Positions 49,387 through 60,563 of a stretch of DNA of 64,000 nucleotides are shown piece after piece (within the stretch, counting starts at the first letter, position 1; each line of letters opens with the position of its first letter). The translations under genes and the position numbers were made by a program. Below the pieces are notes generated by a model. That model was not told the DNA's origin. It searched no databases and worked only from the letters and a program-made list of their open reading frames with translations. This DNA is from Nocardiopsis_B sediminis (GTDB taxonomy: Bacteria; Actinomycetota; Actinomycetes; Streptosporangiales; Streptosporangiaceae): assembly GCF_042650565.1 (NCBI RefSeq), contig NZ_JBHSBH010000007.1, forward strand, positions 552,200-616,199, given 5' to 3'.

Positions 49387-50231
49387 ATCCGTTCCTCCCG
49401 TTCTTCCTCCCCGTCGGTGCCGGGCACGTCGGCGGACCCGTCGTACTCGGAGTCGACCTCGACCTCGCCCGCGGCGCTCCCGGTCCAGGTCACGGTCAGC
49501 TCCCCCAGCGGCTCGGGCTGATCGAACCCGACGTTGGCGTCACGGTACAGCTCCAGCAGGGCCAGGAAGCGCGCCACCACCTCGAACGACCCGGTGCAGT
49601 CGGCGGTCAGCTGCGAGAACGTGAGCGTGCCGCCGGCGCGCAGGGCGGCCACCACCAGCGCGCCCTGCTCGCGCACGGACGTCTTGGTCTGGTGGATGTG
49701 GGTGACCGGGACGCTCGGCGGCTCCTTGGGCGTGAGCGCCCGCACCGCCAGCGCCGCGAACTCCTGCGGCCCCAGCTTGATGAACACATCGGGCCGCGAG
49801 TCGGCGAACCGCGGCTCCAGCGGGACGGCCCGCGGGAACCGGCGGCCCTGGGCGGCGATGCGCCCGGAGAAGACCGCGGCGACCTCCTTGTAGGCGCGGT
49901 ATTGCAGCAGCCGCGCGAACAGCAGGTCGCGCGCCTCCAGCAGCGCGAGGTCGGCCTCGTCCTCGATCTCCCCCCGCGGCAGCAGCCGCGCCGCCTTCAG
50001 GTCCAGCAGCGTGGCCGCCACCAGCAGGAAGTGACTGGCCTGATCGAGATCCCAGGTGTCGCCGTGCGCCTTGATGTAGGCGATGAACTCGTCGGTGACC
50101 TTCGACAGCGACACCTCGGTGATGTCCAGCTTGTGCTTGGAGATCAGCCCGAGCAGCAGGTCGAAAGGGCCCTCGAAGTTGTCCAGGTGCACCTGGAAGC
50201 CGCCGTCGGCGGGCTCGTCTCCGGTGCTCAT
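49383..50231 (-). CDS. scpA: Segregation and condensation protein A (kleisin)
   Basis: 282 residues. FEGPFDLLLGLISKHKLDITEV is the N-terminal signature that binds SMC; HFLLVAATLLDLKAARLLP follows, and the C-terminal winged helix is in TLTFSQLTADCTGSFEVVARFLALLELYR. The tail is acidic. ATG 50231 is used. It forms an overlapping pair with scpB. Confidence 0.95.
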   Translation of the reverse strand: MSTGDEPADGGFQVHLDNFEGPFDLLLGLISKHKLDITEVSLSKVTDEFIAYIKAHGDTWDLDQASHFLLVAATLLDLKAARLLPRGEIEDEADLALLEARDLLFARLLQYRAYKEVAAVFSGRIAAQGRRFPRAVPLEPRFADSRPDVFIKLGPQEFAALAVRALTPKEPPSVPVTHIHQTKTSVREQGALVVAALRAGGTLTFSQLTADCTGSFEVVARFLALLELYRDANVGFDQPEPLGELTVTWTGSAAGEVEVDSEYDGSADVPGTDGEEEREERM

Positions 50232-50399
50232 GCGGCACAGGCCGGGATGGATGCGGTCATGTTCCCAGGGTGGCACCGGAATCCGGCCGCCACGGTGATC
50301 TCACGGATCGCGCCGGCCGGGGCCGGGCCGGATCCTTCGGTGTCCTACGGTGTTCTGCGTTCTTCAGGTTCTTCGACGTTCTTCAGTGTGCCGCGTTGT

Positions 50400-50810
50400 T
50401 CAGTTCGATTCGTTGATGAGCCGCTGCACCAGCATGCTCGATTCGCCGTGCTCCTCGAAGTCGGCCAGCAGCACCGCCACGGCCTCGCGGACGATGCGGC
50501 CGCGGTCCGCGGTGAGCCCGTGCTCGGCGCGCAGCGTGAGCCGGGTCTGCTCCAAGGCGAGCAGCTCGGCGGCGGAGATGTACACCGTGATCTTCTCGTC
50601 GTGGCGCTGCCGGCCGCTGGGCTGCGGTGCGCGCTGCCGCTTCGCGCGCGGACGGCGCGGTGCGGGCGGCGTGACGGGAGCGGTGTGCACCGCCGACGCG
50701 TCGTGCAGGTGCGCGGGCGCGGAAGGCGCCGGCGAGGTCGAAGGCGCGGGCTCGGGCGGCACCGGCGCGGACGGGCGGAAGAACAGCTCGTCGGCCCCCG
50801 GCAGGGTCAC
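50400..50810 (-). CDS. Small DNA-binding-like partner of ParA
   Basis: 136 residues. The first 70 are Pro/Ala-rich and end in a basic patch (RRPRAKRQRAPQ); the last 65, KITVYISAAELLALEQTRL to LADFEEHGESSMLVQRL, have the length and pattern of a ribbon-helix-helix-type domain. Co-translated with the ParA-like gene by a GTGA overlap, it may play the ParB-like or adaptor role. The family name is unknown to me. Confidence 0.7.
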   Translation of the reverse strand: MTLPGADELFFRPSAPVPPEPAPSTSPAPSAPAHLHDASAVHTAPVTPPAPRRPRAKRQRAPQPSGRQRHDEKITVYISAAELLALEQTRLTLRAEHGLTADRGRIVREAVAVLLADFEEHGESSMLVQRLINESN

Positions 50811-51769
50811 ACGTCGGGACCGCTGATCGGCCACCTGGCCAGCACCTCCCTCGCGAGATCCCGATAGGCGCCGGCGCCCGCCGACGACGAGTCGAACCGG
50901 GTGATGGGCTCCCCCGCCACGGTGGCGTCGGGGAAGCGGACGGTCCGGTTGATGACGGTGCCGTAGACCTTGTCGCCGAACCCGTCGATGATGGTCGCCA
51001 GCACCTCGCGTGCGTGCAGCGTGCGCGGGTCGTACATGGTGCCGAGGAAGCCGTCGATGACCAGGCGCTCGTTCAGCCGCTCCTGGACCTTCTGGATGGT
51101 GTCCATGAGCAGCGCCACCCCGCGCAGCGCGAAGAACTCGCACTCCAGCGGCACGATGACCCCGTGCGCCGCGGTGAGCGCGTTCACGGTGAGCAGGCCC
51201 AGCGAGGGCTGGCAGTCGATGAGGACGACGTCGTAGTCGTCGATCACCGGGCGCAGGGCGCGCCCCAGCATGTGCTCGCGGGCGACCTCGCCCACCAGCT
51301 GGACCTCGGCCGCCGACAGGTCGATGTTGCTCGGGATCAGGTCCAGGCCGTCGATGTCGGTCTTGAGCAGCACGTCCTCGACCCCGACGTCGCGCTGCAT
51401 CAGCAGGTTGTAGACGGTGAGGTCCAGCTCGCGCGGGTCGAGCCGCCCCAGCCCCACCGAAAGGGCGCCCTGCGGGTCGAAGTCGACCAGCAGCACGCGC
51501 CGCCCGTACTCCGCTATGGCCGCGCCGAGGTTGATCGTCGTGGTGGTCTTGCCGACTCCACCTTTCTGATTACACAGTGCTACGATGCGTGCCGGGCCGT
51601 GGCCGTCCAACGGCTCGGGCTCCGGGAATGTCGGTTTCGGTCTGTTCGCTTGCAGTGCCGCCCCCGTGCTGCGCGTTTCCCCCCACGGGTTGCTCGCCGA
51701 GCGTTCCGGCGTGTCCGGGTCGATGGGACCGGCGCCCGTGTCCGCACCGTCGTATTCCGACCAGCTCAC
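50807..51769 (-). CDS. ParA-family chromosome-partitioning ATPase
   Basis: 320 residues. Deviant Walker A CNQKGGVGKTTTTINLG, then LLVDFDPQGALSVGLG and VVLIDCQPSLGLLTVNAL are the ParA/Soj signatures. A 60-residue variable N-terminus precedes the P-loop. GTG 51769 was chosen for its GGAGG upstream. Situated between xerD and scpAB, it is the usual second ParA-like gene of actinobacteria, distinct from the one near the origin. Confidence 0.93.
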   Translation of the reverse strand: MSWSEYDGADTGAGPIDPDTPERSASNPWGETRSTGAALQANRPKPTFPEPEPLDGHGPARIVALCNQKGGVGKTTTTINLGAAIAEYGRRVLLVDFDPQGALSVGLGRLDPRELDLTVYNLLMQRDVGVEDVLLKTDIDGLDLIPSNIDLSAAEVQLVGEVAREHMLGRALRPVIDDYDVVLIDCQPSLGLLTVNALTAAHGVIVPLECEFFALRGVALLMDTIQKVQERLNERLVIDGFLGTMYDPRTLHAREVLATIIDGFGDKVYGTVINRTVRFPDATVAGEPITRFDSSSAGAGAYRDLAREVLARWPISGPDV

Positions 51770-51917
51770 AACCCTTGACCTCCCTACGGACCGGCGTTCG
51801 CCGGGCGATTCAGGCCCCCCGGTTGACCGGCCGTCGGAAAAACTCAATATGTCGACAGCGACAAACCGTCGTGCCGTGACTCTAGAACGTCGGCACGGGG
51901 TGATTCAACGCGACACT

Positions 51918-52955
51918 CTACGGGGTGGCCGACCACCCTACCGGGGTCCGGGCGGCACGGGGGTGGCTGGCCGCGTACACCTCGCGCAAGCGGTCGACCG
52001 TGACCAGTGTGTAGACCTGCGTGGTGGTCACCGACGCGTGTCCCAGCAGCTCTTGGACCACGCGCACGTCGGCGCCCCCGTCGAGCAGGTGGGTGGCGAA
52101 GGAGTGCCGGAGGGTGTGCGGCGAGACGTCGGTGAGGCCGGCCCGCTCGGCCGCCGCCCGGAGCACGGCCCACGCCCCTTGGCGGGTGAGGCGGCCGCCG
52201 CGCGCGTTCAGGAACAGCGCGGGGACCCCGCGCCCCGCCGCCGCCAGCTCGGGCCGGGCGCGGACCAGGTAGGCGTCGAGGGCGCCGCGGGCGAACCGCC
52301 CGATCGGCACCAGCCGCTCCTTGCCGCCCTTCCCGCGGAACCGCACCACGTTGATGTCCGGGCGTGCCCGGTCGTCGTCGCCGGAGGCGGCGGCGTCGGC
52401 CAGCCGGGTGACGTCGTCGACGTCAAGCCCCACCGCCTCGGAGATCCGCGCCCCCGTGCCGTACAGCAGCTCCAGCAGGGCGCGGTCCCGCAGCGCCCGC
52501 GGGTCGCCGCCGCCGGTGGCGTCCAGCAGCGACTCGATGGCCTGCAAGGACACCGCCTTGGGCAGGCGGCGCGGCGGCGAGGGCGGGCGCACCTCGCGCG
52601 CCGGGTCGTGGGCGGTGATGCCCTCGCGCTGGGCGAAGCGGTGCAGCCCGCGCACGGCGGAGACCGCGCGCCCGGCGGAGTTGCCGCCCAATGGCGGATG
52701 GGTGTCGTCGCCCTCGCGCAGCCGCCGCAGGAACTCGGTGACGTCGGCCTCGCCGACCCCGTCCAGCGAGGACAGCCCGCGCTCGCCCAGGAATTCCAGG
52801 TAGCGGCGCAGGTCGCGGCGGTAGGAGGTGAGGGTGTTGTCGGCGAGCCCGCGTTCGACGGTGAGGTGGTCCAGGTAGCCGCGCACCGCGGACAGCAGCT
52901 CGGCGCCGGGCTCCATGCCGCGCGGGTCGTCCTGTTCGGCTGCCGTCACGCTCAC
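51918..52955 (-). CDS. xerD: Site-specific tyrosine recombinase XerD
   Basis: 345 residues. N-terminal SAM-like core-binding domain (YLDHLTVERGLADNTLTSYRR), then catalytic domain: Arg in YGTGARISEAVGL, Lys in RGKGGKERLVP, HTLRHSFATHLLDGG, LLGHASVTTTQVYT with the nucleophile Tyr. It resolves chromosome dimers at dif. A 20-residue insert rich in Asp, Ala and Ser (residues about 195-212) is unusual but in a loop. Two close GTGs (52955, 52949) could start it. Confidence 0.94.
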   Translation of the reverse strand: MSVTAAEQDDPRGMEPGAELLSAVRGYLDHLTVERGLADNTLTSYRRDLRRYLEFLGERGLSSLDGVGEADVTEFLRRLREGDDTHPPLGGNSAGRAVSAVRGLHRFAQREGITAHDPAREVRPPSPPRRLPKAVSLQAIESLLDATGGGDPRALRDRALLELLYGTGARISEAVGLDVDDVTRLADAAASGDDDRARPDINVVRFRGKGGKERLVPIGRFARGALDAYLVRARPELAAAGRGVPALFLNARGGRLTRQGAWAVLRAAAERAGLTDVSPHTLRHSFATHLLDGGADVRVVQELLGHASVTTTQVYTLVTVDRLREVYAASHPRAARTPVGWSATP

Positions 52956-53194
52956 CTGACTTCCCCCCTGGGCGGGCATCCCCCGATTTCCGGGGAGATC
53001 GGGGAGATGATGCCATAGGGGAGGTCCTGTCCGCCCTTGCGACACCGCGATCCGCCGGTACCGATCAATACAACTACAGCCATGATCTGTACAACGTAGG
53101 ACACGTGTGTTCGAACAACGGGCGCGAGAACCGCCGTCCGCGGGCGCACACGGACGCCGCCCGGCCGTGCCGGGCGGCGCCGGACGCGCGGGAG

Positions 53195-53814
53195 TCAGTC
53201 CTCGGCGGGCGCCAGTGAGGCGAACCCGGTGCGGGCCGCGGTGGCGGCGGCGAGGATCCCGACGACGGTCGCACCGTTGTGCAGCCGGTCGCCGAGCACG
53301 GCGTCGACCGCGTCGTCCAGCGGCAGCCACGCCGCCTCCATGTCGGCCTCCTCGTGCACGCGGACGAAGTCGATCTCGGCTTCGGGCACAGCGGTCAGGC
53401 CGCGGGCGAGGTACACCGAGATCCGCTCGCTGGAGAACCCCGGCGACGGGAAGAAGTCGACGAGCCGGTGCCAGCGCTCGGCACGGTACCCCGCCTCCTC
53501 CACCAGCTCGCGCTGCGCGGTGCGCAGCGGCGGCTCGCCGGCTTCGTCGCGCAGCCCCGCGGGCAGCTCCCACAGCCGGTGGCCGACCGCGTGCCGGTAC
53601 TGCGACAGCAGCAGCACCCGGCCGTCGTCGTCCAGCGCCAGGGCCGCGACCGCCCCCGGGTGCTCCAGGCGCTCGCGCGCCACGACCTCGCGGCCCTGCG
53701 CGCCGGGCACGGCCAGCCAGTCGACCCGTGTGGCGGTCTTGGCGCCGGTGTACGGCTCGGCGCTCTTGACGACCTCCCAGGACTCCGGGCGGTCGGCGAC
53801 GCGTGCGTCGCCCA

Positions 53815-53815
<1 letters not shown>
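53195..53815 (-). CDS. NUDIX hydrolase, ADP-ribose pyrophosphatase type
   Basis: 206 residues. The NUDIX box spans ELPAGLRDEAGEPPLRTAQ and RELVEEAGYRAERW, followed by FFPSPGFSSERISVYLARGL, the ADP-ribose pyrophosphatase pattern with a Pro about 15 residues on. It hydrolyses ADP-ribose or similar nucleoside diphosphate sugars. The ATG overlaps the pyrG stop (TGATG), the common actinobacterial arrangement. Confidence 0.92.
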
Positions 53816-55464
<1,649 letters not shown>

Positions 55465-55632
55465 AGTGGTGCTCCCGTGGTCGAATGGCGACGGTTCGCC
55501 CTTTGCGAGGACGGCCGTGCGGTGTCCGGATCGGGCCGGGCTCCGGGCCCTGCAACACCCTCGGACTCCACGGGCCACCAGGATAACAGGGCCGGACACC
55601 CACGCTGGTCTCCGCCCCGGCACGTCCAGGAT

Positions 55633-55752
55633 CGCACGGCGTGCCCAGGCGGACGAGCGCGGGAGCGGTCCCCGGGTCCAGACCCCGCCTCTGTCGCGGG
55701 AGCACCGCACGGCGTGCCCAGGCGGACGAGGCCGGGAGCGGTCCCCGGCTCC
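55633..55752. repeat. 47-bp direct repeat downstream of HMG-CoA lyase, period 73
   Basis: CGCACGGCGTGCCCAGGCGG and the following 27 bases occur at 55633-55679 and 55706-55752 with three or four differences. The gap holds CCCGCCTCTGTCGCGGGAGC. It lies between pyrG and the HMG-CoA lyase gene. Confidence 0.85.
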
Positions 55753-55763
55753 CCGTCCCGCGG

Positions 55764-56672
55764 TCAGCCCCCTGCGCCGCTCCACGCGAACCCCGCGCGG
55801 CCCAGCAGAGCGGGGGGCTCCTTGCCGAGCAGGGTGCCCAGCCACTCCCCTGTGCGCGCCAGCCCCGCACCGTCCAGCCCCGTGGACACCCCGCTGCGCT
55901 CCAGCAGGTACACGAGGTCCTCGGTGGCGATGTTGCCGGTCGCCCCGGGCGCGAACGGGCAGCCGCCGAACCCGCCGACGCTGGCGTCCAGCACCGTCAC
56001 CCCGTGCTCGTAGGCGGCCAGGGCGTTGGCGTAGCCGGTATTGCGGGTGTTGTGGAAGTGGCAGCGCAGAGGCGCCCCGCGCGCCACCTTGCGCACCCGC
56101 TCCACCAGGTCGGCCACCTGGCGGGGCACGCCCACGCCGATGGTGTCGGCGATGGCGATCTCGACCGCGCCCGCCTCGGCCGCCCGCTGCGCGATGGCGG
56201 CCACCCGCTCGGGCGGGGTCTCGCCGTCGAACGGGCAGCCGAACGCGGTGGAGACGGTGGCGCTCACCGGCATCCCCGCGGCGGCGGCCGCCCGCGCGAT
56301 GTCCTCGAAGGCCGCCAGCATCTCCTCGACCGTGCAGCCCTGGTTGCGCCGGCAGAACCCGTCGGTGGCCGGGATGGCGACGTTGACCTCGTCCACCCCG
56401 GCCGCCAGGGCCCGGTCCAGCCCTCGCCGGTTGAGCACCAGCCCGATGTAGGAGACGCCGCCGCCTCGGGGGACGCCCGCCATGACCTCCTCGGCGCCGG
56501 CCATTTGCGGCACCCGGCGCGGATCGACGAAGCTGACCGCCTCGACCCGCCGCACCCCGGCCGCCACCGCGCGCGCGATCAGCTCCAGCTTCCGGTCGAC
56601 CGGCAGCGGCGTGTCCTCGTTCTGGAGGCCGTCGCGGGGCCCGACTTCGACGATCTCCACGTGTCCGTCCAT
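55764..56672 (-). CDS. Hydroxymethylglutaryl-CoA lyase
   Basis: 302 residues. VEVGPRDGLQNE, then VSFVDPRRVPQMAG and CHFHNTRNTGYANALAAYE are DRE-TIM metallolyase blocks; GGCPFAPGATGNIATEDLVYLL holds the catalytic Cys loop specific to HMG-CoA lyase. It splits HMG-CoA into acetyl-CoA and acetoacetate, usually in leucine breakdown; no other leucine genes are adjacent. Confidence 0.92.
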   Translation of the reverse strand: MDGHVEIVEVGPRDGLQNEDTPLPVDRKLELIARAVAAGVRRVEAVSFVDPRRVPQMAGAEEVMAGVPRGGGVSYIGLVLNRRGLDRALAAGVDEVNVAIPATDGFCRRNQGCTVEEMLAAFEDIARAAAAAGMPVSATVSTAFGCPFDGETPPERVAAIAQRAAEAGAVEIAIADTIGVGVPRQVADLVERVRKVARGAPLRCHFHNTRNTGYANALAAYEHGVTVLDASVGGFGGCPFAPGATGNIATEDLVYLLERSGVSTGLDGAGLARTGEWLGTLLGKEPPALLGRAGFAWSGAGG

Positions 56673-56745
56673 TCCGCCAGCCTAACGAGAGGGGACATGC
56701 GCGGGCAGAGCGCATGGCGCCCGCCGCCGCACCGGCCGGGCGGCC

Positions 56746-58527
56746 CTACCGGCGACCCGGATGCAGCACCGCCGCGTGCCCGCCGCCGCGCCGGTCGGGC
56801 TCGGCGACCGCCTGGATCCGGCCGCGGTCCAGCACCTCCAGGCCCACCGCGGCGCCGATCTCGGGGACCTCGGCGAACGCGTGCCCCATCTCCGTCAGCT
56901 CCGCCTCGGCCGGGGTGCCCAGGAAGGCCGGCTCGGCATCGGTCGCGGCACCGTTGCGCTGGGAGACCCGCGGCTCGGCCATGGCCTCGGGCAGCGTGAG
57001 CCCGCGGTCCACCCGGTCGACCAGCAGTTGCAGCACCGTGGTGATGATGGTCGCCCCACCGGGAGAGCCCACCGCGAGGTAGGGCTCGCCGTCGCGCAGG
57101 ACGATGGTCGGCGCCATGCTGGACCGGGGGCGCTTGTTCGGCGCCGGCAGGTTGGCCGCTCCGGCGCCGGACTCCGCGACCTCGAACTCGAAGTCGGTCA
57201 GCTCGTTGTTGAGCAGGAACCCGCGCCCCGGGACGGTGATGCCGCTGCCGCCCGTCTGCTCGATGGACATCGTGTAGGACACCACGCCGCCCCACCGGTC
57301 CGCGGTCACCAGATGGGTGGTCGAGGGCCCCTCCTGCCCGGCCCCGGCCGGCGGCCCCGCGGCCGCGCAGCCGTCGCCGCCCGCCACGTCACCGGGCGCC
57401 GCCGGCGACTCGCCGGCCTTGTCCAGGTCGATGTGGCAGGCGCGCTGGGCCGCGAAGTCGTCCGAGAGCAGGGTGTCCAGCGGGACGTCCGCATACGCGG
57501 GGTCGCCGACGTAGGCGTTGCGGTCGGCGAAGGCGAGCCGGGCGGCCTCCAGCATCACGTGCCGCGTCCCGGTGTCGCCGAGCTCCTCGGGGTCATAGCG
57601 CTCGATGATGTTCAGCGCCTCCCCCACCGTGGACCCGCCCGACGACGACGGCGCCATGCCGTACACGTCCAGGCCCCGGAAGTCCGAGTGCGCGGGGTCG
57701 CGCTCCTCCACCGTGTAGCCCGCGACGTCGTCGGCCGTCAGCAGGCCGGGCCGGACGACGCGGTCGGTGCCGGGGGCCACCGGCGGCTCGGCGGCCGTGG
57801 CGGCGATGTCGGCGCCGATCTCCCCGGCGAGCACGTCCGCACCCTCCGCCGCGAAGGCGCGGTAGGTGTCGGCGAGGTCGGGGTTGCGGAAGACCGTGCC
57901 CGGCTCGGGCGGGGCGCCGCCGGGCAGGAACAGGTCGGCGGTGTCGGGGAAGTCGGCGAACCGGTCGGCGTTCTGCTCGGTCTGGCTGCGGAACGTCTCG
58001 TCGACGGTGAACCCGTCCTCGGCCAGTTCGATCGCCGGGCGCATCACCCGGTTCAGCGGGGTCCGCCCCCACTCCTCAATGGCACGCTCCCACGTGGCCG
58101 GCGCCCCGGGCGCCCCCACCGACAGCCCGGAGGTGACGGCCTCGGCGAAGGGGATCGGCTCGCCGTCTTCCAGGAAGGCGTCCTCCTGCATCGCCGCGGG
58201 GGCCGTCTCACGGCCGTCCAGGGTGTACACGCGATCGTCGGCGGGGCTGTAGTAGAGGAAGTAGCCGCCGCCCCCGAACCCGCCGGAGTAGGGCTCGGTG
58301 ACGCCCAGGGCCGCCGCCGCGGCCACAGCCGCGTCCACCGCGTTTCCGCCACGCCGCAGGACCTCCAGCCCCGCCTCGGTCGCCGCAGGGTCCACCGTGG
58401 CCACCGCGCCGCCCCGGCCCACCGCCACCGGATCGCGATCGGCCTGCGCCGCCGCCGGCACTGCCCCCGTCCCCACAAGGACGGCCGCCCCCAGCACCGC
58501 CCCGATCCGGATGGTCACTCTGCTCAC
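56746..58527 (-). CDS. Secreted gamma-glutamyltransferase
   Basis: 593 residues. Signal peptide (IRIGAVLGAAVLVGTGAVPAAA), large-subunit blocks GGNAVDAAVAAAAALGVTEP and SGGFGGGGYFLYY, and the autoprocessing Thr in GPSTTHLVTADRWG that becomes the small-subunit N-terminus; APTIVLRDGEPYLAVGSPGG follows. It transfers or hydrolyses gamma-glutamyl groups, for example from glutathione. A Gly/Ala/Pro-rich stretch just before the cleavage Thr is longer than usual. GTG 58527 follows AAGGGG. Confidence 0.93.
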   Translation of the reverse strand: MSRVTIRIGAVLGAAVLVGTGAVPAAAQADRDPVAVGRGGAVATVDPAATEAGLEVLRRGGNAVDAAVAAAAALGVTEPYSGGFGGGGYFLYYSPADDRVYTLDGRETAPAAMQEDAFLEDGEPIPFAEAVTSGLSVGAPGAPATWERAIEEWGRTPLNRVMRPAIELAEDGFTVDETFRSQTEQNADRFADFPDTADLFLPGGAPPEPGTVFRNPDLADTYRAFAAEGADVLAGEIGADIAATAAEPPVAPGTDRVVRPGLLTADDVAGYTVEERDPAHSDFRGLDVYGMAPSSSGGSTVGEALNIIERYDPEELGDTGTRHVMLEAARLAFADRNAYVGDPAYADVPLDTLLSDDFAAQRACHIDLDKAGESPAAPGDVAGGDGCAAAGPPAGAGQEGPSTTHLVTADRWGGVVSYTMSIEQTGGSGITVPGRGFLLNNELTDFEFEVAESGAGAANLPAPNKRPRSSMAPTIVLRDGEPYLAVGSPGGATIITTVLQLLVDRVDRGLTLPEAMAEPRVSQRNGAATDAEPAFLGTPAEAELTEMGHAFAEVPEIGAAVGLEVLDRGRIQAVAEPDRRGGGHAAVLHPGRR

Positions 58528-58700
58528 GTGGACCGCCCCTTCGCGTCGCCGACTGCGACCGTAACCCGCGCACGGCCGGAAGACCAGAGATCTCCGCATG
58601 GGTGCCGTTTTGCCCACATCGGCCCGGTCTCCCTTGATCCCGCTTTGCCCGCACCGGGCTACCCTCGCGCCGCACGCACCCAGGGAGCAAGGGAGCAGCC

Positions 58701-59126
58701 GTGACCGACCCCAGACCCGTCACCCAGTGGCCCGGCGGCGACCCGGCCAAGGACGCGGCCCGCGTCGCCGAGGTCATCGCCGAACGCGAGGACGCCTTCA
58801 ACCGGGGCGACGCCGACCTGTTCGACCGTCGGTTCACCGCCGACGTGGTGGTGGTCAACGCGGCCGGGCGGCGCTTCGAGGGGTGGGCGGAGATCCACGC
58901 CTACCACGCCGCGCGGCTCGGCAGCCGGCCGCCCGGCGTCCATACCCGCCTCACCGTCCTGGCCAGCGCGTTCCCCGGCCCCGGGACCGCCGTGGTGCAC
59001 ACCTCCCAGCTGCTGACGACACCCGACGGCGAGCGGACGACCCTGGGCACCTGGACCATGGCCGAACGCGACGGCGAGTGGTGGATCTGCTCGCTCCAGC
59101 AGACAGCGGTGGCCCCGCAGGGCTGA
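58701..59126 (+). CDS. SnoaL-like/SgcJ-type small protein
   Basis: 141 residues. VAEVIAEREDAFNRGDADLFD, then FTADVVVVNAAGRRFEGWAEI and a C-terminal TWTMAERDGEWWICSLQQTAV follow the NTF2-like fold of SgcJ/EcaC or DUF4440 proteins. Function is not predictable. The stop codon is included in the first unit of a 73-bp tandem repeat. It is divergent from the gamma-glutamyltransferase. Confidence 0.8.
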   Translation: MTDPRPVTQWPGGDPAKDAARVAEVIAEREDAFNRGDADLFDRRFTADVVVVNAAGRRFEGWAEIHAYHAARLGSRPPGVHTRLTVLASAFPGPGTAVVHTSQLLTTPDGERTTLGTWTMAERDGEWWICSLQQTAVAPQG

Positions 59127-59280
59127 GCCCGCGGCGGTCAGCGGTACGTCCGGGTCCGGCTTGAGCTCGCAGGGGGCACTGCGGCCCCCGCGGGGCTGAG
59201 CCCGCGGCGGTCAGCGGTACGTCCGGGTCCGGCTTGAGCTCGCAGGGGGCACTGCGGCCCCCGCGAGGCTGAGCCCGCCG
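59121..59280. repeat. 73-bp tandem repeat with hairpin, 2.2 copies
   Basis: Units begin at 59121, 59194 and 59267 (GGCTGAGCCCGC). The first two are identical over about 70 bases. Each contains GCAGGGGGC, six bases and GCCCCCGC, a strong hairpin. The first unit includes the TGA of the preceding gene, so a terminator was duplicated in tandem. Confidence 0.9.
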
Positions 59281-59296
59281 GTAACGGGTCAGCGGG

Positions 59297-60292
59297 TCAG
59301 CGCAGGGCGAGGGCCGGGCGGATCTCCCAGGTGGTCCACAAGGGGCGGTAGCCCATGCGGTGCCAGAAGGGGCCGGAGAGCGGATTCATGACCGCGTAGT
59401 TGAGCAGGGTCGCCGCGACGCCGTGGGTGTCGAGCGCCTGGTGGGCGCTGCTGATCAGGGCGGTGCCGATCCCGTGGCCGCGCTCGTCGGCCGTCACGAC
59501 GGCGTAGCCGATGTGCGCGGCCGGGGCAGCGCTGGTGAGCGGCGCCGCCCACCTGGCCCGTTCGGGCGGGGAGACCCAGATCAGGCCGACCGTGCGCCCG
59601 CGGCGCTCGGCGAGCCAGATCCACGACGGCGAGCGCGCCAGGGAGCGCGCGACCACGCGGCGGGTCTGGTCGGCGGTCTCGGGCTGCACGAACACGCCGC
59701 CGAAGTGCTCCTCGAAGCGGTGCTCCTCCATCAGCAGCGCCACGACGTGGGGCAGGTCCTCGGGGTCGGCGAGCCGTATGGTGACGTCGCGCGGCGGCAG
59801 CGACGGCGGGACGCCGCGGCGCTGCTGGCGGACGGCGAGCACGCTGTGCGGGAGCAGGCCGTGGCGTTGCAGCGGAAGGACGCCGATGATGTCGCGCGCC
59901 GGCCAGGTGAGCTGCGCCGCCGACTCCGAACCGGTACCACTGGGCAGTTCGCCGAGCTGGTCGCGCCAGCTGGTGAGCAGCGAGTCGAGCGCGCGCCCGG
60001 GCTCGGGGCCGCCCACGATGGGGGTCAGCCAGTGCTGGTCGGGGACGCCCCAGGTGCGGCCGACCTCGCCGGGCTGGTACCAGGAGTAGCGCATGGTGCC
60101 GGTGGCGACCGGGCGGCCGACCTCATCACTGACCGTCAGCAGCGGGTAGGCGCCGGGGCGGGGGTGCGAGGGGGTCGGCAGCAGCGGATCGACGGCGCGC
60201 CACCGGTGGGCCGCCGACCGCACCAGAAGCTCGAATTCCGCGGGGCCACCTGGCAGGTCGTCGTGCCGGACCCGGACGACATATCCGCCCAT
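59297..60292 (-). CDS. GNAT-family N-acetyltransferase
   Basis: 331 residues. The C-terminal half carries the acetyl-CoA site (HIGYAVVTADERGHGIGTAL, then ISSAHQALDTHGV and NPLSGPFWHRMGYRP). The N-terminal half, with FELLVRSAAHRWRAVDPLLP, may be a second, degenerate GNAT domain. Substrate unknown. ATG 60292 follows GAGGTTGG. Confidence 0.83.
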   Translation of the reverse strand: MGGYVVRVRHDDLPGGPAEFELLVRSAAHRWRAVDPLLPTPSHPRPGAYPLLTVSDEVGRPVATGTMRYSWYQPGEVGRTWGVPDQHWLTPIVGGPEPGRALDSLLTSWRDQLGELPSGTGSESAAQLTWPARDIIGVLPLQRHGLLPHSVLAVRQQRRGVPPSLPPRDVTIRLADPEDLPHVVALLMEEHRFEEHFGGVFVQPETADQTRRVVARSLARSPSWIWLAERRGRTVGLIWVSPPERARWAAPLTSAAPAAHIGYAVVTADERGHGIGTALISSAHQALDTHGVAATLLNYAVMNPLSGPFWHRMGYRPLWTTWEIRPALALR

Positions 60293-60563
60293 CCAACCTC
60301 CCAGGCCGCGCGTGATGGCTAATGCACCCGCTCGCGACTCGGTGGCGCGGCTCGGCCAGAGTCGGCGGGGGTCACGTGCCGTGGCGTCTCGAACACATGG
60401 AGCGTACCGCTTACGCCACGGTTTGCCCGGCTCGTGGGACACCTTTCCTGTTGTGATTTAACACAGTGCAATTTCACCAGAGCAATGCCGGGATCGCACC
60501 AACCGTAGCCGATTCGGTAGCGTGCTGTGCCCTCGGGGCATCCTTACCGAGGGTCATCGAGGG

